This document shows, piece by piece, positions 15,785 to 24,766 of a stretch of DNA of 64,000 bases. Origin of the DNA: Stieleria maiorica (lineage in GTDB: Bacteria; Planctomycetota; Planctomycetia; Pirellulales; Pirellulaceae); assembly GCF_008035925.1 (NCBI RefSeq), contig NZ_CP036264.1:457774-521773 (forward strand), written 5' to 3'. The notes under the pieces are model-generated. The model was not told the DNA's origin. It made no database searches and saw only the letters and a program-made list of their open reading frames with translations. Within the stretch, counting starts at the first letter, position 1; each line of letters opens with the position of its first letter. Made by a program: the position numbers and the translations under genes.

Positions 15785-18007
15785 CTACGCCTTTTTCTCG
15801 AAACAGCGTCCCAGCGGTCCGACCAGGATCGCCGGCAACAGCACCAGGTCGCCCAGCAGCGCCGAAGCGAGCAGGAAGACCATCAGCCAAGCGAAGTGCA
15901 GAATCGGCACGAAGGTGCTGAGTGCGAACACGATCAACCCACATGAACAAATCAGCGTGGTGTGAACCATCGCGCCCGAACAGCGGGCAAAGGCGCCTTC
16001 GATCGCTTGTCGGCGCGACAGCCCTTTGGCCAGACCGCGTCGGAACCAGGTCAACAGGTGCACGGTGTCATCGACCGCAATCCCCAGCGCCGCACTGGCC
16101 GTCATCACCGAACCGATCTGAACCGGGATGTCCACCCACTCGATGCCGCCGAAGACGATGACCGCGGGGAAGATGTTTGGAAACATCGCCAGACAGGTTG
16201 CCCAGAAACTTCGCAGCACGACCAGCAACACACCGGCGATGACGGCGAACGCGACCAAAAAGCTGCGAAACAGGTCCAACAACAGTTGTCGCTGCGCTTT
16301 ATAGATCAGCGGGATCACGCCGGTAAACGTCCCGCCGACCTGCTCTTGGTCCAACAGCGGGGAAACGGTGGCACGGATCTGTTCGACAAAGATGCCGTAG
16401 TCTAAATCGCCGATGGCACGAGCACGCACCGAAATCCGCCAAAGCTCCTGGTCCTCGGTTTCGCTCAGGTACCGCGCATCGATCAATTGTTGTTTCGTCT
16501 GCTGACCGTTGATCACCTTGCGCTGGACGATATCACGGACACGGTGCCCGGCGGGAAGCCGCGGGCAGAGATTAAATGCCGAAAGGGTCGCGACGGGTTC
16601 GTCGAGCGATTGGATCTTGCTTTGGATCATCGCAACCAGCTTGATGCGATCGACGCGGTCGCGCGGGTCGTCTTGGTCAAAATGAACCACCACTTCCAAG
16701 GGCACCATCGGACCGACGCGTTCTTCCAACCAGCGGTAATCGGCGATCGCATCGCTGCTGGGCAAGAATCGGTCTTGAAGTTTGACCGTTGATTCGATCG
16801 ACGGGATCCGAATGCCGCACAACAGCATCAACAACACGCAGATCAGCGCGAAAAAGACGTGATGATTGAGAATGGTGTCGACAAACACTCCCGTCTTTTT
16901 CGGCGGATCGTCCTCGGCGGGGCGATCGGTGTCCGCGTCCGGTTTGGGAGGGAACAGGAACAACGCCGAGGGGAGCAACAGGAACAGAACCACGACGCTG
17001 ACGACGACGCCCAGGGCGGAGTACAAACCGAAACTCTGGATCGGCTCGATCTTGCTGAGCACCAGCGAGACCAGGCCGATCCCGGTGGTGACGGCGGCCA
17101 ACGAGCACGGCAGCCAGCCCTGATAAATCGCCCGGATGGCGGCGGGAACCGTTGACGCTTCATCACGGGATGCGTCGCGATAATAATTGGCCAGGTGCAC
17201 GGCCGACGAGATCGTCAAGACATAGATCAACGGTGGCAACATGGTCATCAGCAGATTCATCTTGCCGCCGCTGAAGTGCATGATCGCCAGCGACATCGCG
17301 GTGCTGTAGACCGCCACCGTCAGTACCGAGACCGCCAACCGAATACTCCGCATTCGGAGCGAGGCGACCAGAAACGAAACCAACCCGGAAAGCCCTGCCA
17401 GGCCGAACAACAATTTCCGGCTCTCGGCATCGATCATCGCGGCATCGACCGTCGGGCCGGCCAGTTTCAGTTCCGATTGCTGCAGCTGACAAACCTGCCA
17501 TGCCTGGTCTTCGATCTCGCGCACCGCCGCGCTGCGATCGGCTTGGCCGGTTGCCGAAGTGGTCAACACCAAGCACGTCGTCCCGTCCTCGGCCCCGATC
17601 AGAATTCGTCGCAACCGGCTGATCGCGGCGCTGCGAGAAAAGTTCTGCGGGGGCGACGTCAATTCTGCAATGGCGTTCTGGCCGGTCCGCACACGGTCAA
17701 AGAACGGCGTCTGCACGAGCACGCCTGCGAGTTGGCCGACGCGGGGATCGTCCAGGTCGCAACCGGGCCAGCTGACCACGGCGAATTCGTCCGTCCCGAA
17801 ATGGCTTTGGAACCAATCATAGGTGTCCGTTTCGGCGAACGATTTCGGCAACCACTGTCTGGGATCGTTCGAGGTGCTTTTGAGCGCCCGGAGCGCACCG
17901 AAGCCGATCACCGGTGTTGCCAGCACGGCCAACAAGACGATTGCGACGGCGTAACGCGTGGGACGTTGGAGCAGCGGGCGGAAAGACTCGGACGACGAAC
18001 CGTTCAT
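15785..18007 (-). CDS. MMPL/RND-family transporter
   Basis: 740 residues. The start at 18007 has GGTGG just upstream. The N-terminal helix (YAVAIVLLAVLATPVIGFGAL) is followed by a periplasmic domain, a block of five helices with ISSAVHLANYYRDA, a second helix near LICVLLMLLCGIRIP, a second periplasmic domain and a final five-helix block carrying ALGIAVDDTVHLLTWFRRG. This two-fold pattern of about 12 helices is that of RND/MMPL exporters (PF03176, HpnN-like). The acidic pair in GIAVDDT sits where the proton-relay residues usually are. No periplasmic adaptor or outer-membrane gene is adjacent, so it may work alone, for example on lipids or hopanoids. Confidence 0.9.
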   Translation of the reverse strand: MNGSSSESFRPLLQRPTRYAVAIVLLAVLATPVIGFGALRALKSTSNDPRQWLPKSFAETDTYDWFQSHFGTDEFAVVSWPGCDLDDPRVGQLAGVLVQTPFFDRVRTGQNAIAELTSPPQNFSRSAAISRLRRILIGAEDGTTCLVLTTSATGQADRSAAVREIEDQAWQVCQLQQSELKLAGPTVDAAMIDAESRKLLFGLAGLSGLVSFLVASLRMRSIRLAVSVLTVAVYSTAMSLAIMHFSGGKMNLLMTMLPPLIYVLTISSAVHLANYYRDASRDEASTVPAAIRAIYQGWLPCSLAAVTTGIGLVSLVLSKIEPIQSFGLYSALGVVVSVVVLFLLLPSALFLFPPKPDADTDRPAEDDPPKKTGVFVDTILNHHVFFALICVLLMLLCGIRIPSIESTVKLQDRFLPSSDAIADYRWLEERVGPMVPLEVVVHFDQDDPRDRVDRIKLVAMIQSKIQSLDEPVATLSAFNLCPRLPAGHRVRDIVQRKVINGQQTKQQLIDARYLSETEDQELWRISVRARAIGDLDYGIFVEQIRATVSPLLDQEQVGGTFTGVIPLIYKAQRQLLLDLFRSFLVAFAVIAGVLLVVLRSFWATCLAMFPNIFPAVIVFGGIEWVDIPVQIGSVMTASAALGIAVDDTVHLLTWFRRGLAKGLSRRQAIEGAFARCSGAMVHTTLICSCGLIVFALSTFVPILHFAWLMVFLLASALLGDLVLLPAILVGPLGRCFEKKA

Positions 18008-18109
18008 GTCACCACCGGTCGGTCGCTGCAGCGGCACCTGCCACTTGGGTCGATCGTCAGCACGTCGATGACCGCTCGGCACGACACACCGTAGCGAGGT
18101 CGCGTCATC

Positions 18110-19009
18110 TCAGTCAGTAAAGCAGGTCGGGAGAAATCGATCCAGGACTTCGGCAAACGCTTCGGGTTGTTCCCAATTGGGCGCGTGCCCACAGTCCTCG
18201 ATGAATTGCAGCTTCGATCCCTTGATCCGTCGCTGAAACTCGCGACCGGTCTCCGGCGGCGTGATCGTGTCTTCTTGCCCCCAGATGATCATCGTCGGCA
18301 GATCCAATTTCGTCAGCTCTTTTTCGACGGATCGGTCCCGGGTGGCGCGGGAGACACGCAAGACGAAGCGAACATAATCGCGATCTTGGATCGACGAATG
18401 CCAATCGTCGACCAGTTCATTGGTTACCAGTTCCTGTTTGTGAACGATGCCGCAGACCGTTTTCTTGACGAACTCGCGTGACGGTTTGGGACGCATCCCG
18501 CCGATCGGATTCTTTTCAAACAGTCCGGCACTGCCGGCGAGCACCAGACCTTTGGCAAAATCCTGGCGACGGGCACACAGGTCGATCGCGACCAGACCAC
18601 CGAGCGAATTGCCACAGATCACGAAGGGATCAATTTGACGCGATTCGATCAGCTCGGCGACTTGATCACTCAGGTCGGCGATCGCGTTGATGCCGTGTTG
18701 ACGACGCCCCGGCTGGGGATCGACGGGCAATTGAGGGGCGATCACGCGGTAGCGATCCGACAAACGCTCCATCACCTGACGCCAATGCTCGGGGGTTCCA
18801 AACAAACCGTGCAAAAACAGAACGGTTTGATCCCCCTTACCCATCTCAACTATCCCTGCAGGGTCGATCCCAGCGGTGGTCGTTGATTTTGAATGAGAGG
18901 AGCGATTGAGTAGCACAGACGATGCTTTCCTTGACGAGCGAAGCGAGTCCTTGATGAGAATCGTTCCATCGTCGGGGGGATGTGAACGGACGCTTCCTGC
19001 GGCCGGCAT
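18110..19009 (-). CDS. Alpha/beta hydrolase
   Basis: 299 residues if started at 19009. The core runs from VLFLHGLFGTPEHW (oxyanion HG) through CGNSLGGLVA, the nucleophile elbow with Ser in G-N-S-L-G, to WGQEDTITP (acid) and CGHAPNWEQPEAFAEVL (His). All three catalytic residues are therefore present. The first 50 residues are poorly conserved in appearance, and a Met at 18844 or a non-ATG start between is possible. It is a cytoplasmic hydrolase of the 2-hydroxymuconate-semialdehyde-hydrolase type of fold. The substrate is unknown. It is 102 bases upstream of the MMPL gene on the same strand and possibly co-transcribed. Confidence 0.85.
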   Translation of the reverse strand: MPAAGSVRSHPPDDGTILIKDSLRSSRKASSVLLNRSSHSKSTTTAGIDPAGIVEMGKGDQTVLFLHGLFGTPEHWRQVMERLSDRYRVIAPQLPVDPQPGRRQHGINAIADLSDQVAELIESRQIDPFVICGNSLGGLVAIDLCARRQDFAKGLVLAGSAGLFEKNPIGGMRPKPSREFVKKTVCGIVHKQELVTNELVDDWHSSIQDRDYVRFVLRVSRATRDRSVEKELTKLDLPTMIIWGQEDTITPPETGREFQRRIKGSKLQFIEDCGHAPNWEQPEAFAEVLDRFLPTCFTD

Positions 19010-19260
19010 TTTAGCTGGAATCGGGATTCTGGTCGAATCCGTTTTTTGACCGGACCGGAAATTTTGTTGCGAGAGCCCCCATCGCCCCGCGGAGACGAAA
19101 TTATCGTTGCAGTTTACTTCCCCTGGGTGGTCGAAATGGAGCTCAGCAGCCCCTAGGGCTCTCGATCGCCACCGAACCGGATCGGACTCGGGGACCCAAA
19201 TACGGGTGTGATCCGGCCGGTTTCAATGGACCCTGCGGCCCCGGAGAGGGGCAAGCCCGG

Positions 19261-19509
19261 TCATCGCAGCGCCAGCCGCAGCGCCAAGTAGGGCACCAGG
19301 TTGAACACCAGCACCAGCAGCTTGTAGTTCGCCAAATAGCGGAAGTAGGCCTGTTGAAGCTCCCGTTTTTCCAAGAGAAACCATTTCTGGTGCAGCCGTC
19401 CGATCGCCTCGCCCCAGAAAGCCAGCAACGCCGCCGATAAGGTTAACATGCCCAGATTGATCAGCGTGGACCAACCCAGGGCCGTCAGCAACACTTCCAA
19501 TGACGCCAT
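19261..19509 (-). CDS. Small DUF6868-type membrane protein
   Basis: 82 residues with two hydrophobic segments (LINLGMLTLSAALLAFWG and LLVLVFNLVPYLALRLAL). The pattern of an early GW.TLINL, a central RLHQKWF.L and the end NLVPYLALR matches the small DUF6868 family seen in planctomycetes and marine proteobacteria. The role is unknown. The coding sequence is complete and read divergently from the K+ channel gene 100 bases away. Confidence 0.72.
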   Translation of the reverse strand: MASLEVLLTALGWSTLINLGMLTLSAALLAFWGEAIGRLHQKWFLLEKRELQQAYFRYLANYKLLVLVFNLVPYLALRLALR

Positions 19510-19609
19510 GACCGGGTTTACCTCTGTTGGTTTTGAATTCCAAAGTCGCCGGTGATCAACCGCTCACCGACCCGATTCGCCTGACCAAAATCAATCCTGA
19601 CCAACTTCA

Positions 19610-20311
19610 ATGTCGATGTCCACGACCGAATCCAACCGACGTCCTGATTTTTGGCGGCGGAGCCATCTGGAACTGCTGATCGCGTTGCTCGCGATGTTTG
19701 TCGTGCAGAGTTTTGTTTCACCCCACGATCGGCTGCAACGCATTTTGCTCAATGTGATGTTCCTGATCGTAGTCTCTTCGGCAATCCGCTCGCTGTCGGG
19801 GTCCAAGATCCGGATGTGGGCGACGATCGCGTTGGGAGCGACCGCCTATGCGTTGTCCTGGGTCGATGAGCTGCAATCGTCAAAATGGGTGACCGGCGGC
19901 GCCGACGCGTGTATTTTCGCAGTGTTTGTCTTGCTGATCAGCACGCTGGCCACGACGGTGTTCGGCAAGGGACCGGTCGATGCCAATCGGATCGTCGGCG
20001 CGGTCTCGATCTATTTTTTGATCGGTCTGGCCTGGGCGTACGTTTACGCATTGATCGAACTGGTGTCGCCGGGGTCGTTCAAGATGGCGTCCGGTACGAC
20101 GATCATGGAGACCCGGCCGGGGTTTGTGAACGAATTCATTTATTTCAGTAACGTCACGCTCACCACACTCGGCTATGGCGACGTGGTTCCTCTGTCCTCG
20201 CCGGCACGCATGTTCGCGACGCTGGAAGCCATGATCGGCCAACTGTACGTTGCGATCGTGATCGCGCGACTGGTCGGGCTGCAGATCTCTCAATCGGCAA
20301 ATGAGCCCTAA
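19610..20311 (+). CDS. Ion channel with K+ selectivity filter
   Basis: 233 residues. Hydrophobic helices lie near 21-35, 45-60, 70-84, 98-117, 128-150 and 205-224. Between the last two there is a pore helix and TTLGYGD at 185-191, the K+ channel signature of the Ion_trans_2 family (PF07885). The four extra helices before the pore pair have no charged S4-like repeat, so gating is probably not voltage-driven. There is no cytoplasmic RCK/TrkA domain. The tail after the last helix is only about ten residues. An alternative start at 19616 would remove two residues. It is probably a homotetrameric cation channel in the inner membrane. Confidence 0.9.
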   Translation: MSMSTTESNRRPDFWRRSHLELLIALLAMFVVQSFVSPHDRLQRILLNVMFLIVVSSAIRSLSGSKIRMWATIALGATAYALSWVDELQSSKWVTGGADACIFAVFVLLISTLATTVFGKGPVDANRIVGAVSIYFLIGLAWAYVYALIELVSPGSFKMASGTTIMETRPGFVNEFIYFSNVTLTTLGYGDVVPLSSPARMFATLEAMIGQLYVAIVIARLVGLQISQSANEP

Positions 20312-20374
20312 ATAGATCGCCACCCTGAACTGACTGCATCTCACTCAAGCGGCTCGATATTCGCTGGACGCTCT

Positions 20375-21313
20375 CTAGCGACTGACCTTGCGCGTCGGTC
20401 CGACCGTGAATCCAGGGTACTGCTGGAGCGCGTTGAATCGGGCTTGTTGGCTGTTGCGTCCCGGGACGACCACCCAGATCGGCGCGGCCATGTTGCCGTT
20501 GCCCGGATACAGCGTGACTTCCCAGAAACTGGTCAGCCCGGCAGTGACGGCATTCATCGATAGATTGGCGACGGCGATCTCGCGACGGATCGCACGTTCA
20601 TGTTGCATCGCCGCCGCCATCGATTGCAGACGAAACGCTTCGTCGTTTTTGGTTTCGTAATCGGTTTGCCCGTCATCGCTGTGGGCGGCGAGCCATTCGT
20701 CCCAGCCGGCCTTGAGGATCTTCAGGCTGTCGTTGCTGAATAAAAAGAACGGCACGGTGTATTCATTTCCGTCGGCCAGTTCGATCACGACGCCTTCGAT
20801 CTCAAAGACGCGAGGTTGTCCCTTTTGCTGGACCAGCCAAGATTCGAATTTCCGGTCGTCGACATCTTCGATCCCTTCAAGATGCTCCAGGCTCTTTCGA
20901 ATGATCACCTGATAGACCGGAGGAAGCGACTTGTACTGCCGATCATTGACCCACGACTTTGCACGACGCCGCTGTACGGTGACGGTTCGTTTCGTGTAAT
21001 CGACGATCCGGCCGACCAGCCGAGTCCCGTCGTTCATCGTCCACGCTTGTTCCTTGTCCAAGTTGGCTCCGGAAAGCTTTGCCGCTTCTTCGCTTTCTAA
21101 GAAATCCTTGTCGGCATCCGACAGCACCTCGATCGGGAACATGCCCATCTCGCCGTCCTCGCGCTGGACGACCACGTGTTCATCGTTAAAGGCGAACAAC
21201 TCTGCGTCGAGCGTGTATTTGCCTGTCTTGTCGGTCCAGGTTCGCGCCGGTGCAACACCGGTCGCACCGAAGCAGAGCAGGGACATGGCGATCAGACGAG
21301 AAACAGGTTGCAT
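20375..21313 (-). CDS. Secreted SHD1-domain protein
   Basis: 312 residues. The start at 21313 is supported by GGAGAG eight bases upstream and by the signal peptide that follows (MQPVSRLIAMSLLCFGATGVAPA). The frame continues upstream only because it runs through a repeat element. Residues 25-75 (RTWTDKTGKYTLDAELFAF ... VVVQREDG ... LSDADKDFL) are a classical SLA1-homology SHD1 domain (PF03983), very common in planctomycetes. A second, weaker SHD1-like segment follows at WTMNDGTRLVGRIVDYTKR. The C-terminal 130 residues have no match I know. It is probably a periplasmic binding or scaffold protein. Confidence 0.85.
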   Translation of the reverse strand: MQPVSRLIAMSLLCFGATGVAPARTWTDKTGKYTLDAELFAFNDEHVVVQREDGEMGMFPIEVLSDADKDFLESEEAAKLSGANLDKEQAWTMNDGTRLVGRIVDYTKRTVTVQRRRAKSWVNDRQYKSLPPVYQVIIRKSLEHLEGIEDVDDRKFESWLVQQKGQPRVFEIEGVVIELADGNEYTVPFFLFSNDSLKILKAGWDEWLAAHSDDGQTDYETKNDEAFRLQSMAAAMQHERAIRREIAVANLSMNAVTAGLTSFWEVTLYPGNGNMAAPIWVVVPGRNSQQARFNALQQYPGFTVGPTRKVSR

Positions 21314-21400
21314 GGTGAATCTCTCCAGAAAAGTAGTCGGCCACAGGGCCTTTCGTATTCCGCCGCAGCTGGGTCTTCGGGTCGCCGCTGCGTTCGGAGA

Positions 21401-21478
21401 GTCGCCGTGTTCTCCGAACTCGGCGGACCGAAAAAGCAAAGCTTTGCCCGCGCCGACCTCGGAGAGGACGGCGACTGT
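21401..21478. repeat. Palindromic repeat, family D (single copy)
   Basis: Arm GTCGCCGTGTTCTCCGAACT plus CGGCG, loop with AAAGCAAAGCTTTGC, and opposite arm CGCCGACCTCGGAGAGGACG plus GCGAC. It lies in the gap between the SHD1 gene start and the sigma-factor gene stop. Confidence 0.88.
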
Positions 21479-21512
21479 CCAGCCCAATCCAAAATCGACC
21501 TGCGGCGGAATA

Positions 21513-22124
21513 CTAGGGTACTTCGTCGACCGCCGCGAAGTAAGTGTCGACCCGAGTCAACGTTTCACGCAGACGCAGCCTGGCCCTGGATAGCCGGCTT
21601 CGCACGGTTCCCAACGGGATCTGCATGATCTCCGCGATCTCCTGGTAGGAACGTTCTTCGAATTCACGCAGCAGCAAGATCTTCCGGTGACGGGGTTCGA
21701 TCTGCGCGAGCGCCTGACGCAGCATCGCGACACGCTCGAGCCGTTCCAGCGGGATGTGCGGCTGCGTCGAATCGGGCGCCCGGGCGTCGGAGTCGGCGCC
21801 GCTGGCTTCCAGGCTGACCTCGTCGTAGCGGCGGCGGGAACGGTTGGCACTGGTGTTGAGCGCGATTCGATAGATCCAGGTGTACAGATGGCTGCGGCTC
21901 TTGAATCCCGCCAAGTGCTGAAATGCTTTGATGAACGTCTCCTGAACAACTTCCTCGGCATCATGACCGCACCCGGTCCGGGCCAGCATGCTTGAAAACA
22001 GCCGGTCTTGGTAGCGATCGACAAATTCGCGAAACGCCTGCTGCTCTCCCCCCAGCATCCGCTGGACCAGCTCGTGGTCCTGCGGCCGATCGTGCTGATC
22101 GGAGTTCGTTGCTCGGGTTGCCAT
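21513..22124 (-). CDS. ECF-family RNA polymerase sigma factor
   Basis: 203 residues. Region 2 runs from about 20 to 90 (FREFVDRYQDRLFSSMLART ... DAEEVVQETFIKAFQHL ... LYTWIYRIALNTSANRSR). A linker rich in Ala, Asp and Pro follows, then region 4 (IEPRHRKILLLREFEERSYQEIAEIMQIPLGTVRSRLSRAR), the helix-turn-helix for -35 recognition. It is an RpoE-like ECF sigma. No anti-sigma gene is recognisable next to it: downstream lie a repeat and the SHD1 protein. It is transcribed divergently from the second sigma factor, with 132 bases between the two start codons. Confidence 0.94.
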   Translation of the reverse strand: MATRATNSDQHDRPQDHELVQRMLGGEQQAFREFVDRYQDRLFSSMLARTGCGHDAEEVVQETFIKAFQHLAGFKSRSHLYTWIYRIALNTSANRSRRRYDEVSLEASGADSDARAPDSTQPHIPLERLERVAMLRQALAQIEPRHRKILLLREFEERSYQEIAEIMQIPLGTVRSRLSRARLRLRETLTRVDTYFAAVDEVP

Positions 22125-22256
22125 GGATTAAACTGCGTGCAGGGCGTAGGGGGGCGATCACGGCGTTTCGGTTGCCGGGACTGACGCGGCGCCGCGTCCC
22201 ATCGTCCGCAGAAAAAAATCCTGAAGTTTTCCATTTCGGTTCCTGGAGCTGTCCCC

Positions 22257-22826
22257 TTGGAAGAGATTTCGACCAGCGAACTGGTCAGCCAGGCCTGTTC
22301 AGGCAACCGTCGCTCGGCCGATCAATTGATCCAACGGGTCTACGAACAACTGCGGACCCTGGCGACAGAACTGCTGCGGCATGAGGCGCCGGCACACACG
22401 CTGCAGCCGACAGCGCTGGTCAACGAGGCTTACATGCGGATGGTGGACCAGAACCGCGTCGACTGGAAAGGCACGGCGCACTTCTATGCCATCAGCGCCC
22501 GGATGATGCGACGCATCCTGGTCGATCACGCGCGCGGCAAGAAACGGGAGAAACGTGGCGGCGGCAGGAAACGCATCGAGCTGACCGATGACCTTTGTGT
22601 CACCGATCGGAACGAAGAAGATGTGATTGCGGTCGACGACGCCATCGAGAAGCTCGCCTCGCTGCAACCGCGACATGCCGAAATCGTGGAATTGCGGTTC
22701 TTCGGCGGATTGACCGTGGCCCAGGTCGCCCAGGCACTGGGGGTTTCCAAGCGAACCGTCGAATCCGATTGGACGTTCTTGCGCGCCTGGCTGCGGCGTG
22801 AACTCTCGGAGGCCGCCGACAGATGA
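22257..22826 (+). CDS. ECF sigma factor, TIGR02999 type
   Basis: 189 residues. It starts at TTG (22257), with GGAG eight bases upstream and no nearer ATG; translation gives MEEISTSELV. ELLRHEAPAHTLQPTALVNEAYMRMVD and FYAISARMMRRILVDHARGKKREKRGG are characteristic of the planctomycete/acidobacterial ECF family (TIGR02999, ECF_STK). LRFFGGLTVAQVAQALGVSKRTVESDW is the region 4 helix-turn-helix. Members of this family are regularly paired with Ser/Thr kinases, and here the stop overlaps the kinase start (ATGA at 22823-22826). The kinase probably controls the sigma factor or shares its pathway. Confidence 0.94.
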   Translation: MEEISTSELVSQACSGNRRSADQLIQRVYEQLRTLATELLRHEAPAHTLQPTALVNEAYMRMVDQNRVDWKGTAHFYAISARMMRRILVDHARGKKREKRGGGRKRIELTDDLCVTDRNEEDVIAVDDAIEKLASLQPRHAEIVELRFFGGLTVAQVAQALGVSKRTVESDWTFLRAWLRRELSEAADR

Positions 22827-24556
22827 GCCCGGATGAGTTTCAAGACGCCCAGCAGGTTTTCTTGCAAGCCCTGAAGCAACCCGCCGATCAACGCGAAAGC
22901 TTCGTGCGAGAGCACTGCCGCTCCGATCGTGTGTGTGACGAGGCGCTCACGCTGCTAAAATTCCATCGCAACGAAACCTTGCTCCCGGAGACCGCTACTT
23001 CGATGGACGCCCCGTCGCAAGATCTTGACCAAACCGTCCAGTGGAACGGCGGACCGGAGTCGGTTGGGCCCGCACCGATCGACGAGCCGATCCGCAAGTC
23101 TCCGCCGATCATCCGAGCCGCGGATATCGAACCTTCGGCGGCCCTGTCCGAGCGGTTTGCCCAGTCGACCAATCAGCTGTTGCGTCATCGATTGGTTGCC
23201 GCAACCTACGTGCTGAGCGTCATGCTGGTGTTCGTCACCATCGTGGCCATTGTGCTCGGTGAACTGCACTGGGTGCGGCTGGGAGTGCGCGCCGTCACGC
23301 TGGCTTCCCTGGGCATTTGTTGCTGGTTCCTCAAGACCCGGCATGATTGTTCGCGACCGATGCTTCGCGGGCTGGAATTGGTGATCATCACCACACCATT
23401 GATCGAATTGGGTTTGATCCAGTGGTTCAAATCGACGGAAATGCTGGTCCAAGGCCAGGCGATTCAGATCGAAGAGTTTCGTGCGATCGCGTTCGCCGCC
23501 GCGTCCGTCTACATCGCGGTTTACGGCATGTTCATTCCGTCCAACTGGCGACGGACGGCGGTCGTGACCGGCCTGATCGCGCTGTTGCCGACGGCCATCT
23601 CCATCGTGCATCAGTCCGTCCACGCCTATCCGTCGGAAGTCCAGTGGATGAACTTTCTGAATCCCACGCTGATCCTGGCGATGGCGTTTACCGCGACCGT
23701 CGGTTCGGGAATCGTTCATCGCGTCCGCCGTGAAGCGGAATCGGCGAAGTACTACGGCCAGTATCAATTGATCGAAGAAATCGGCCGCGGCGGCATGGGC
23801 GTTGTCTACCTGGGCAAACACCAGATGCTCAAGCGGCCCGCCGCGATCAAACTGATTCGCGGCGAAGCGGCCGGCAGCCCCGATGCGATCACCCAATTCG
23901 AACGCGAGGTCCAGGCGACGGCCACGCTGTCGCACTGGAACACGGTGCAGATCTACGATTACGGCATCACCGAATCGAATGACTTTTACTGCGTGATGGA
24001 ATACCTGAAAGGTGTGACGTTGCAGCAACGCTTGAATCGGCATCACACGCTCGATCTGAAACCGGCATTGGACATCGTCGTCCAGCTGTGCGATGGTTTG
24101 GAGGAGGCTCATCACAAAGGGCTGGTCCATCGCGACATCAAACCGGCCAACGTCTTCCTGGCCGAAATCGGCGGCTTTCCGGACGTGGTCAAGTTGCTCG
24201 ATTTTGGGCTGGTCGTCACCCGCGCGGAAACCGAAGGCGACAAGGCGGCTGTCGTCGGCGGGACGCCCGCGTACATGTCACCCGAACAAATCCGCGGCGA
24301 TTCCCTGGACGGGCGAAGTGACATCTATGCGATCGGATGCATGTTGATGGAGTGTCTGACCGGTTCGCCTCCTTTTCAAGCATTCCAGGTCTCCGAGCTG
24401 GTCGCCGGACATCTGTTTCGCACCCCCGATCTGAATTCAGTGGCGAAGATCGATGTCGCGCTGCCGCAGTTGCTGGAAAAGTGTTTGGCGAAAAAGCCGG
24501 ACGACCGTTTTGCCGACGTCGCCGAACTCCGCGCTGCCTGTCGTCGCTGGACGTGA
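22823..24556 (+). CDS. Membrane-embedded Ser/Thr protein kinase
   Basis: 577 residues. Residues 1-115 are a soluble N-terminus with an HxCRSDRVCDEAL-type segment (FVREHCRSDRVCDEALTLL), typical of sigma-linked planctomycete kinases. About 117-303 form six hydrophobic helices without a signal peptide, and the kinase domain occupies about 310-577. Kinase motifs are GRGGMGVVY (P-loop), AIKLIRG (lysine near 341), HRDIKPANV (catalytic loop near 435), DFGLV and GTPAYMSPEQ (activation segment). The order is unusual: most PknB-like kinases have the kinase domain before the membrane segment, whereas here the membrane domain is N-terminal and could be a sensor. It is translationally coupled to the ECF sigma factor. 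Confidence 0.94.
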   Translation: MSPDEFQDAQQVFLQALKQPADQRESFVREHCRSDRVCDEALTLLKFHRNETLLPETATSMDAPSQDLDQTVQWNGGPESVGPAPIDEPIRKSPPIIRAADIEPSAALSERFAQSTNQLLRHRLVAATYVLSVMLVFVTIVAIVLGELHWVRLGVRAVTLASLGICCWFLKTRHDCSRPMLRGLELVIITTPLIELGLIQWFKSTEMLVQGQAIQIEEFRAIAFAAASVYIAVYGMFIPSNWRRTAVVTGLIALLPTAISIVHQSVHAYPSEVQWMNFLNPTLILAMAFTATVGSGIVHRVRREAESAKYYGQYQLIEEIGRGGMGVVYLGKHQMLKRPAAIKLIRGEAAGSPDAITQFEREVQATATLSHWNTVQIYDYGITESNDFYCVMEYLKGVTLQQRLNRHHTLDLKPALDIVVQLCDGLEEAHHKGLVHRDIKPANVFLAEIGGFPDVVKLLDFGLVVTRAETEGDKAAVVGGTPAYMSPEQIRGDSLDGRSDIYAIGCMLMECLTGSPPFQAFQVSELVAGHLFRTPDLNSVAKIDVALPQLLEKCLAKKPDDRFADVAELRAACRRWT

Positions 24557-24589
24557 AGGCGACGGTTGATTGGATCGGCCGTATGACGC

Positions 24590-24672
24590 GAGCCCAATGC
24601 CACCTACTTTCGATCACAAACTGAGCCGTCGGCTCATAAAGTAGGTAGCATGGGGCGCGAGCCTAAGGGCCC
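24590..24672. repeat. Partial palindromic repeat, family B relative
   Basis: The 17 bases GATCACAAACTGAGCCG are shared with the ends of the family B copies at 12797 and 47822. They sit inside a local inverted repeat, CCTACTTT ... AAAGTAGG and GGGCTCGCG/CGCGAGCC. Confidence 0.55.
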
Positions 24673-24766
24673 CAGATCCCATCTTCACCTTTCCGCCCGT
24701 ATGCTCCCGCGTTGCGGCTAAGTAAATGTGCAATCCGATAGAATCAACATCTGTCGCCGAGTCCCA

